DNA of 64,000 nucleotides from Tritrichomonas musculus. Its lineage: Eukaryota > Parabasalia > Tritrichomonadida > Tritrichomonadidae. This document shows, piece by piece, positions 57,164 to 64,000 of this stretch. How positions within the stretch are numbered: the stretch's first letter is position 1; each line of letters begins with the position of its first letter. Location of the stretch: contig JAPFFF010000001.1 of NCBI GenBank assembly GCA_039105265.1, positions 248,001-312,000 of the forward strand. Direction: 5' to 3'. The notes under the pieces are model-generated. The model was given only the letters and a program-made list of their open reading frames with translations, was not told where the DNA came from and made no database searches. The position numbers were made by a program, and so were the translations under genes.

Positions 57164-57418
57164 TTAGAGATACCTATTAGCAGCAGCTTTATTGAGTAGT
57201 TTGCGGACTTTCATGCAATGATCATATTTCTTTTGGATTCGTTCACGTTGTTTCATTTTCTTGGGATTGTCAGATTCCGGTTCACTTAAGATCTTTCGAT
57301 AATACTGCAATCTCGATGCAATCATCTTCAATGTCTGCGTTGCAAATGATTTACGTTCATGTCTTTTCTTTAATGGTGGTAATGCTAATGTTTCATTTTC
57401 ATTTGTATTTGATTCCAT
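57164..57418 (-). CDS. Small basic protein, M4
   Basis: 84 residues, rich in K and R: LPPLKKRHERKSFATQTLKM, QYYRKILSEPESDNPKKMKQ and CMKVRKLLNKAAANR. It lies beside the DEDIGC gene, as the bZIP-like genes do in M3, and may be their functional equivalent. No family recognised. Confidence 0.45.
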   Translation of the reverse strand: MESNTNENETLALPPLKKRHERKSFATQTLKMIASRLQYYRKILSEPESDNPKKMKQRERIQKKYDHCMKVRKLLNKAAANRYL

Positions 57419-57479
57419 TCTTTGGCTCTCATTAAAATATCAACAGCAAACATATAAACATCTCTTTAACAAAAACCAA

Positions 57480-59375
57480 ATGAATCAAACTTACGAACTC
57501 AACAATAACGTGGATCACATCATTCAATACATCAAGAACTCGATACTTTGGGGTCCAAGCAGTGTAGACCATTCAGATTATTTTGATATAGATAACCCAT
57601 CTGATATTGATCCTTTCACTGGTTTTAATCATCAAGATGATGATGACTATGAAGGTGTCTATTACTATTATAAGCAACCGAGAACATTGGAATTAATAAA
57701 TAATCTTCTCAACAGCCATTCAACATTTTCAAGATTTATTCGTGACAGAATCATTAAATGGTATCAACGTAAACATCTTTATGACAAGCCTAGATTTAAT
57801 TTAGATGAGAATGTATTGAACAATTTCATTAAAGTAAATGTCACAACAATTAACAAAGAAGTCATTGAATATATGGAATATACAAAGAAACAGATCATTG
57901 AATATCAAGAATACAAGAAACGTCATGCTATTGAGAAACAAGAACGTAGAAAACGTGAGAGGATTGAAAGGCGTGAACAAGGATTGCAAGCAGCTCATGA
58001 GGAATTAAATAGGCTCCTTAATCTCAAAATGCAGAAGAGTAAGACTAAATTCTATGCAAATAATGTATTCAGAGATTGGAATATCCATCCAGAAGATATG
58101 ACTAAATTATGGAGAGAATATAATGAAAGATGGATACCACCAACCCAAAGAGGCAAACCACAACCTCAAAGACCTAAACCAACGATAGCTTACGATGACA
58201 CATTTGAAGACAAGCTTATCAAATACCTTAAAACACATCCAGATGAGAGACATCCAATGTCATTTGATGACTTTCAAAAGCTAACTAGAGGTTGGCCTAG
58301 TTCGTTTACATCTATTGAAGATTGGTATCAAACCTACATTGAAAAGCATCCATCCAACATTGCTCCAGAGAAGATTCAAGTGAATTCTATTGGATTCAAA
58401 TCACCAAAGAAAGTTAAAGCATTGAAATCTAAATATCCAAATATTAAGTCTCCTGATTCATATACAACATCATACTTTCCATTAAAGCAGAATAAGAAGC
58501 TATATCAACTTCACAAGGTTTGCCCAAAAAAGACTTACATCATTGACATAATGTTTTGTGATAAGTATGCATATCTCATTGCAATCAATGTCAACACTAG
58601 ATTCTTATATGCAGCCCCAATGAATAAACCTGTATCCATCACAACTAATCACGACAATCAAGAACAACATTACATGAGATATTCTAAAAATGCAGACACA
58701 TACATCAATGCTTTGGACTCATTAATCAAATCAGGAATGGATGTTCGATACCTTCAAGGTGATGGAGAGAAAGCTTTCGATGCACATGAAACATGGGCTT
58801 ATTATGATAAGCATAACATTGAATTCAAACCAGTCCCAAGAATGAAAATGGGTGTATATCCAGACTTCATGAAAAAGGAACAAAAGCAATCGAAAACAGA
58901 TCCAATGCATGGTTCTTTAGGGATTCTTGATAGAGTGATTCGCACACTTCGAGACATGGCATACCTCATTGAAGTTGGAATCATTACACCAAATATCATG
59001 AAAGAGCTTGTCAATCAATATAACAATGTGCCTCATGCAACGTTATCCAAATATGTTGGCTTTGATGTTACACCACAAATGGTCCAAGATGATGAAGAAC
59101 TTGAGAACTATATCATTAGACAAATCATGAAAGAGAATGAAAAGGTTACAAGTAGAGCTGGATTTAAACTAGAGAATGGCACACCAGTGAAGCTTTATAA
59201 TGAAAAGGATTCAATGGCTAAAAGAAGATCTATCATTCAACCAGGAAAGTATCACATTGTTGACTACCATGGAGGATATTATGAAGTCGAAGATTTGCAA
59301 AGCAAAGTTCCCGGAGGGAATGAGAACAAAAATAGACAAATGATTCCCCGTACCAAAATTCATCCAGCATTATGA
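57480..59375 (+). CDS. Large rve-type integrase, M4
   Basis: 631 residues. The N-terminal 340 residues are not present in M1-M3 integrases and include a basic helix (EKQERRKRERIERREQGLQA). Catalytic core landmarks: YIIDIMFCDKYAYLIAINVN near 351, YLQGDGEKAFDAH near 424, SLGILDRVIRTLRDM near 480, then NNVPHATLSKYVGFDVT. C-terminal SH3/chromo-like part YHIVDYHGGYYEVEDL near 590. A hairpin pair is read in frame at 59,294-59,320. The stop overlaps the convergent gene by 16 bp. Reading frame looks whole. Confidence 0.85.
   Translation: MNQTYELNNNVDHIIQYIKNSILWGPSSVDHSDYFDIDNPSDIDPFTGFNHQDDDDYEGVYYYYKQPRTLELINNLLNSHSTFSRFIRDRIIKWYQRKHLYDKPRFNLDENVLNNFIKVNVTTINKEVIEYMEYTKKQIIEYQEYKKRHAIEKQERRKRERIERREQGLQAAHEELNRLLNLKMQKSKTKFYANNVFRDWNIHPEDMTKLWREYNERWIPPTQRGKPQPQRPKPTIAYDDTFEDKLIKYLKTHPDERHPMSFDDFQKLTRGWPSSFTSIEDWYQTYIEKHPSNIAPEKIQVNSIGFKSPKKVKALKSKYPNIKSPDSYTTSYFPLKQNKKLYQLHKVCPKKTYIIDIMFCDKYAYLIAINVNTRFLYAAPMNKPVSITTNHDNQEQHYMRYSKNADTYINALDSLIKSGMDVRYLQGDGEKAFDAHETWAYYDKHNIEFKPVPRMKMGVYPDFMKKEQKQSKTDPMHGSLGILDRVIRTLRDMAYLIEVGIITPNIMKELVNQYNNVPHATLSKYVGFDVTPQMVQDDEELENYIIRQIMKENEKVTSRAGFKLENGTPVKLYNEKDSMAKRRSIIQPGKYHIVDYHGGYYEVEDLQSKVPGGNENKNRQMIPRTKIHPAL
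59294..59320. repeat. Hairpin pair inside the M4 integrase gene
   Basis: TTTGC-AAA-GCAAA (59,294-59,306), G, TTCCC-GGA-GGGAA (59,308-59,320); read in frame within EDLQSKVPGGNEN. The same composite as at 61,643-61,669. Confidence 0.75.
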
Positions 59376-60112
59376 TTTGCTTCATATCTTTTATATATTT
59401 CACCATAACGTAATATATAAATATCAGTTTCAATAATATCATTCAAAGCTTTCTTATAGTCATCTTTAGATGTAGATTCATCAATACGTAACAATTTGAT
59501 TTTGTGTTCAAGACAATATTCATCTTTCAATTTATCTCTTTCCATATTTCTCTTCACATAGAAATGTGGTTTCTCATCCATTTCAACTAATATATTTTGT
59601 TGGACAAGATAGAAATCAAAACGAAGCTTTTTATTCTTATCACTTTTCAAATCATCAAATGATTTCTGAGCAATAAACTCAATGTTGTTCTCTTCCAGAT
59701 ATTCTCGAAATTGTTTTTCAAGTACATTTTTATTAAAATGAGGTCTTGACTTTTTACCAATCCAGTTATGTAATGAAATCCAATAATATGAACCATGATA
59801 TGAATACTTGAATTTGGTATCGTAATTGATATAATCATCAACTAATTCACAATCTTCTTTCTGAAGCAATTCATTAACTAATTCATTATTCCATTGTCTA
59901 TTTGTATTTGGACGGTTATGAAATTGATTTCCACCATGTAAATGAGGTCTAGATGGATGCTTCTTATCAGTCCAATGATACCAGGCAACTGTATATTCTT
60001 TATCTTCATAGATGTATTTCATTTTAGTACGAGCATTTTTATATTCATCAATCAATTTACAATTTTCTTTCATCATTTCTGAAGCAACTAGTTGAGTGTT
60101 CCAACGTGTCAT
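59360..60112 (-). CDS. PD-(D/E)XK-type nuclease with two N-terminal repeats, M4
   Basis: 250 residues. Two copies of an approximately 60-residue repeat, C-L-DEY/DDY followed by K-KY-Y, a Trp-rich segment and RPH (about 15-65 and 80-130), probably bind DNA. The C-terminal domain, LRFDFYLVQQNILVEMDEKP then LKDEYCLEHKIKLLRIDEST, has the D...ExD/K layout of Vsr/DUF559-like nucleases. Possible role: homing, resolution or defence against rival elements (inference). It lies between integrase and PolB. Confidence 0.7.
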   Translation of the reverse strand: MTRWNTQLVASEMMKENCKLIDEYKNARTKMKYIYEDKEYTVAWYHWTDKKHPSRPHLHGGNQFHNRPNTNRQWNNELVNELLQKEDCELVDDYINYDTKFKYSYHGSYYWISLHNWIGKKSRPHFNKNVLEKQFREYLEENNIEFIAQKSFDDLKSDKNKKLRFDFYLVQQNILVEMDEKPHFYVKRNMERDKLKDEYCLEHKIKLLRIDESTSKDDYKKALNDIIETDIYILRYGEIYKRYEANHNAG

Positions 60113-60167
60113 TGATCTTGGTATTTGGTGTTTGGTAAAAATAATTAATCAAATTGAGTGTTGACAT

Positions 60168-63100
60168 TTAATGTAATACTTTCTTGTAATATTCTGGATT
60201 ATACATTCTGATGATCTTATACAATACACCAATATTTGAATGTTTTGCATCTTTCTTGACTGTTTCGAAATTCATTGAAGCTTTGCATGTCAAATTACAT
60301 TTGAACTCAACATTATAAAATGCTTTATCTCTATTATCTGGAGATAGACACTTAATTGCTCCAAACAATGGTAACAAAGTAAGTCTATCATCTATTTTTG
60401 AAGCATAATTGTGAACTTCCATACCAACTAATCCATCAACCAACTTCATCTCTTCTTCATCAGGAAGGTATGTTAACGGTTCATCATCATCATCATATTC
60501 TTTACTATTTTTACCTGAAAGATCCAATTCTACACCTAAAGATTTGATTACATCTGTTGCCGTTCTCTTGATAACTGAATCCCAATTACCTTGATAGAAT
60601 TCATATCTTCCATTCACATTTTCAGAATCAGGAAGCATTAGGCCATGATATGAATTGCAATCAACAGAAGCAAAGTAATCTATATCAAACTCATCACATT
60701 CGAAACATTTGACATATGCATTCTTATATAAACCTGGAATATTATGATTTGCATAAATATGAAGACTACCACTTCCAGTCTCAATAATGATATCATCTTC
60801 AGAGAGTTTGCTAAGTATTGATTGCTTGATTTCAAATCTTTTCTTTTGAGGTAACTTCTTATTAATATCAATGTCAATCACTGCAAAACCAGGAGTTTCA
60901 TTTACACTCAAAACCATTCCAGTCTGATTTCTACATTTAATGTCACCAATATGTTTACCATCACAGGATCCATGTTTGGATTTATTGAATGTAATCTTGA
61001 AGTTCTCATCAAATCTAGTTCTCAATGGTAAATCCCAATGACTCTCATCTGCTAAAGCAGAGTACATAGTATCAAAATCATTTATATAAGTTGGGATATT
61101 ATTTGAATCTCCATTTGCAGAGACCTCACTTTCATTTTCAGAAATATTCTTTCCAAGTTCAAGTAATTCAGCATCTAAATCTTTATTGTTCAATATATTT
61201 TTGAATTCATTTTCACATTCTTTAGCATACTCTTCACATGATTTGAAAACGACATCTTTAGCAGTCAAACCTTTAATGAATGGAACGCAAGTTTGATCTT
61301 CCAATACTATCATTTTGTTATGAAATCCAGTCAACGCATTCTTCTGAATAGTTACCTTAGACATTTGTATTGAAATCTTTCCATCAGAATTATGTTTACG
61401 ATTCATTTGGAGATTAATATTCTTACCCTTAAAGACTTTGTTATCATTGATTACACTAAGATAACTTGATGGATGGATTTTACAATTTTGCTTCAATGAT
61501 ACACCTTTGACTTTCAATGATTTAGTTTCCATGGAACCATTTTCTTTATTATTCCAAATTGTATAACATTTAGGACACAATGCAACTTGATTATCTCCAT
61601 ATTTTTCAACAGCAGCACCCAATATTTTCTTCTCATCAGCAATTTGCAAAGCAAAAGTCCCTCCGGGACCGGTTCCAATAGCTGGATTTGGCATGAATTG
61701 ATAAACATATTTATCATAGAATTCTTTATCTTTAACGATTGCATCAAAGACTTGCTCACCATGTCTATTCATATCTCCAGCAATTGCAAAGTAAACACTA
61801 TCTGTATCACATGATGTGAAATGCATTCTTTCAACATCTAAACATTTGAAAAGGAAATCATAAATGAAAACCAAATACCAATACTTTGCATTATCAAGAG
61901 TGAAGAATGACTCTTGAACACATGTCTTGCATCGGAAATTCTTGGGTTTACGTTGAATTATATATAGTTTACTACTCTGCGTAGCAGATGAATCATTTGC
62001 AATTGGATATCCATTTATATAAGTTTCACTTGCAATGTCAATGAAGGCTCTATCACGATCTACAATCTTGACTTTATCATAATGTTCTGTATTGAGACCA
62101 TCATATCCATAAGATCCATTCATACTAATTTTATAGAACTTCTCATTTCCAGACTTCTCTCCACTTAATATCTTCTGACGTTCTCCCATAAACTCATTAA
62201 CGAATGCATTGAAACCTCTATGGCAATCATATATTGTAACATTCTGGATATCAACAACTTTCAAACCATGGTCAATGAGAAACCATAAATAATAGCAACC
62301 AAATGTCTTGAATTCACCTCTAGTATCAAGAGTCATCGTTAGCTTTGTATCAGATTTGTCAACAGTATGGATCTTATTGTCTACACCATATTTGTACATG
62401 TATGATCCAATTATATCTTCATCATTTTTGATCTCAAAATTGCGAAATACAGGTGGGAAATTAATGAAATCATTAATCAAATCTTTGGGACATTCAAGCT
62501 TAACAGTTGCATGGAATATAAATTTGGGATTCTTATCAAACCTATGTTTGGAATTGATTATACTCATACAAGTATGATATACATTTGGTTTCTGTTTACC
62601 ATTCTCATCATAGCAATCATATGAATTTAACATTGAACCTGGCATGTACAAGATACCTCCATGATATTTGTTGAATGAATGCCAGTTACCAGAACATGCT
62701 GAAGGATACAATGAATTGAAATCAACTCCAACTACATGCGAAACAACATTATCAGTATATCTGACAACAACTTTATTAGCTTCTTCATCAAAATATAAAC
62801 GTGTAATGCAAGTCTCACCTCTAAGATTGACTCGATGCATGACATTTGAAAGACCACCAGTTATACCAGCACGTAAACGATAATATTCAGCTTCATTTGT
62901 AATAGTCATTGGCAAATGATTCACTTTACAGAACTTCTTGAGCTGGATTCTTAAACGAGTAACCTTATCATCATCATCTGCACGAAGGCTATTACATACT
63001 TCACAAGCAAGTTTGCAATTGGATAATTCATGACCTATTTCATTATTGATTCGATCTAATGTTGGCTTATTAGTCCATGAGAAGTGTTCACCACAAAGAT

Positions 63101-64000
63101 GACATTTACCTAATTCTGGGTCTTCATATATCTTCATGAATGCATCGAAATCAGCTTCAGAAACACATTTAGAAAGGTCTCTTAAAGGTTTGGGTTGCTT
63201 ACTTTTCTCTTGCTTCAAATTCCATTTCTCATCTTGACTGTAATATGAATTGACCTTATATGTCCACCATTCTTTGGTTGGCTTGAATGTATTCTTTGAA
63301 TTCAAAACACCATAATCATAGTCAATATCAAAGTTCTTATAAGCCATTGCATACTTAATTTCAGATGCATTACGTGACAAAGAAAGATTAGAGAGCATGT
63401 CAATACCATATTTAGCATTCATTTCAATGAGGTTATCAATAGGTTTAATCATCATTTCAACATCATTATCATTATATGCTAACAGATATTCCCATCTGTC
63501 AATGAATCTTTTGGAATCTTTGATATATTCTTTATATTCATCTTCTGTCAATGCATTCTTTTGATTGAGATAGCTATGGAAATCTTTATGTTTGAATGGC
63601 TCTGACATACTTAGGACATCATCAAAGTTCTCACTATTTACAGCTTCATATGGGAATGTACCTTTAACAGAATTCTCTGCACCACCAAAGTCAACACCAA
63701 ATTGTTTAAGAGTACCTCCACTGATGAATGCTTGAGCATCAATGAAACGTAATCCAATCACACCTTTATCAGTTGATGTTTTGAGAATGAATTGCTTCAA
63801 AGATGATGTAGTACCAATTAAAGAACTGTTATCAACCTTCCATTGCATATCATGATGAGTATAATTGAAATATTCTTTAAAGAGATTGCTATCGAATTTT
63901 GCAGAATTAAATCCCAAAACTGGTACATCAAGGAGACCTTTATCAAGCTTTTTAATGACTTCGACATCAGAGATTTTGAGCATATCTTTCATTAATTGAA
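60168..64000 (-). CDS. Giant PolB with HNH insert and C-terminal primase-like domain, M4 (runs off window)
   Basis: At least 1,274 residues; the frame stays open to the window edge, and the Exo I region lies beyond it. Exo II-like VLGFNSAKFDSNLF near 25 and Exo III-like AYNDNDVEMM near 180 are seen. An HNH-type zinc module lies at about 292-340 (CHLCGEHFSWTNKPTLDRIN ... CEVCNSLRADD). Palm motifs: DFNSLYPSACS near 425, KFYKISMNGSYGYDG near 620, CDTDSVYFA near 725. After a linker comes an AEP-like domain at about 1,000-1,150: GFAVIDIDINKK, IIIETGSGSLHIYANH, DEFDIDYFASVD with GLMLPDS. Confidence 0.85.
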   Translation of the reverse strand, partial: QLMKDMLKISDVEVIKKLDKGLLDVPVLGFNSAKFDSNLFKEYFNYTHHDMQWKVDNSSLIGTTSSLKQFILKTSTDKGVIGLRFIDAQAFISGGTLKQFGVDFGGAENSVKGTFPYEAVNSENFDDVLSMSEPFKHKDFHSYLNQKNALTEDEYKEYIKDSKRFIDRWEYLLAYNDNDVEMMIKPIDNLIEMNAKYGIDMLSNLSLSRNASEIKYAMAYKNFDIDYDYGVLNSKNTFKPTKEWWTYKVNSYYSQDEKWNLKQEKSKQPKPLRDLSKCVSEADFDAFMKIYEDPELGKCHLCGEHFSWTNKPTLDRINNEIGHELSNCKLACEVCNSLRADDDDKVTRLRIQLKKFCKVNHLPMTITNEAEYYRLRAGITGGLSNVMHRVNLRGETCITRLYFDEEANKVVVRYTDNVVSHVVGVDFNSLYPSACSGNWHSFNKYHGGILYMPGSMLNSYDCYDENGKQKPNVYHTCMSIINSKHRFDKNPKFIFHATVKLECPKDLINDFINFPPVFRNFEIKNDEDIIGSYMYKYGVDNKIHTVDKSDTKLTMTLDTRGEFKTFGCYYLWFLIDHGLKVVDIQNVTIYDCHRGFNAFVNEFMGERQKILSGEKSGNEKFYKISMNGSYGYDGLNTEHYDKVKIVDRDRAFIDIASETYINGYPIANDSSATQSSKLYIIQRKPKNFRCKTCVQESFFTLDNAKYWYLVFIYDFLFKCLDVERMHFTSCDTDSVYFAIAGDMNRHGEQVFDAIVKDKEFYDKYVYQFMPNPAIGTGPGGTFALQIADEKKILGAAVEKYGDNQVALCPKCYTIWNNKENGSMETKSLKVKGVSLKQNCKIHPSSYLSVINDNKVFKGKNINLQMNRKHNSDGKISIQMSKVTIQKNALTGFHNKMIVLEDQTCVPFIKGLTAKDVVFKSCEEYAKECENEFKNILNNKDLDAELLELGKNISENESEVSANGDSNNIPTYINDFDTMYSALADESHWDLPLRTRFDENFKITFNKSKHGSCDGKHIGDIKCRNQTGMVLSVNETPGFAVIDIDINKKLPQKKRFEIKQSILSKLSEDDIIIETGSGSLHIYANHNIPGLYKNAYVKCFECDEFDIDYFASVDCNSYHGLMLPDSENVNGRYEFYQGNWDSVIKRTATDVIKSLGVELDLSGKNSKEYDDDDEPLTYLPDEEEMKLVDGLVGMEVHNYASKIDDRLTLLPLFGAIKCLSPDNRDKAFYNVEFKCNLTCKASMNFETVKKDAKHSNIGVLYKIIRMYNPEYYKKVLH
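61643..61669. repeat. Hairpin pair inside the M4 polB gene
   Basis: TTTGC-AAA-GCAAA (61,643-61,655), A, GTCCC-TCC-GGGAC (61,657-61,669). Read in frame on the minus strand within GTGPGGTFALQIADE. Confidence 0.75.

Larger units (their letters stand above)
43453..64000. mobile_element. M4: Maverick of a second lineage (continues past window)
   Basis: Starts AGTAGTATATAGATGTGG inside the M3 PolB gene; a terminal hairpin GGCAAATACTTTGCC lies at 43,480-43,494. Parts: penton-like small protein, capsid, amphipathic protein, ATPase, large Pro-rich virion protein, 1,540-residue fibre, shared tRNA-like module, 153-bp repeats, KilA-N, DEDIGC protein, NUMOD4-like fragment, integrase, PD-(D/E)XK protein, and giant PolB. 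Genes in the window read open, and it looks whole as far as seen. Younger than M3, which it interrupts. Confidence 0.82.

Noticed and set aside
1-64000. rRNA genes or bacterial/phage origin
   Set aside because: No rRNA-like sequence; T-rich leaders, A/T composition and Maverick gene sets indicate a protist genome rather than a prokaryote.

Overview
The window looks like an intron-poor, AT-rich protist genome dominated by giant virus-like DNA elements of the Maverick/Polinton class. Several related but diverged Mavericks in 64 kb, short intergenic spaces, and type-B DNA polymerases beside rve integrases, packaging ATPases and capsid genes point to a trichomonad, most likely Trichomonas vaginalis or a close relative. 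That identification is inference; no rRNA or unambiguous host gene is present to prove it.

Layout. Bases 1-72 are the edge of a Maverick polymerase gene (M0). From 73 to about 27,540 lies a first large Maverick (M1): a 558-bp inverted repeat, a subterminal tandem repeat, then a rightward block of conserved minor-virion protein, integrase, ATPase, small structural proteins and major capsid, followed by basic DNA-binding-like proteins, a 3.9-kb mixed segment (small genes, hairpins and an HNH endonuclease), a complete-looking PolB, and a broken leftward fibre-like gene. The M1 capsid gene is interrupted by a smaller Maverick (M2, 6,927-12,521), which has essentially identical terminal repeats and a 5-bp target duplication. 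Bases 27,544-30,232 are AT-rich spacer with minor repeats. M3 (30,233-43,452) is a sister of M1, with the same gene order plus HNH and GIY-YIG-like endonucleases. Its leftward PolB is cut by the start of M4 (43,453 to beyond 64,000). M4 belongs to a clearly different Maverick lineage: its own capsid, ATPase, integrase, a 1,540-residue fibre, KilA-N and PD-(D/E)XK proteins, and a very large PolB.

How the genes fit together: PolB copies the element, integrase inserts it, and the ATPase, capsid, penton-like and amphipathic proteins would form and fill a virion; fibres would face outward. KilA-N, bZIP-like and endonuclease genes are accessory or regulatory.

The most unusual signals are: (1) the M4 PolB carries an apparent C-terminal archaeo-eukaryotic primase domain and an internal HNH module; (2) a tRNA-like, Pol III-type gene with compensatory base changes sits in a module shared by M1 and M4; (3) a family of tiny hairpins with 4-5 bp arms and 3-nt loops, often in pairs, lies inside unrelated reading frames, once as a 63-bp in-frame insertion bounded by 8-bp direct repeats; (4) a shared 60-residue N-terminal module is attached to three different M1 proteins including PolB. 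All Maverick parts are described as fossils: family, extent, parts and overall state only.
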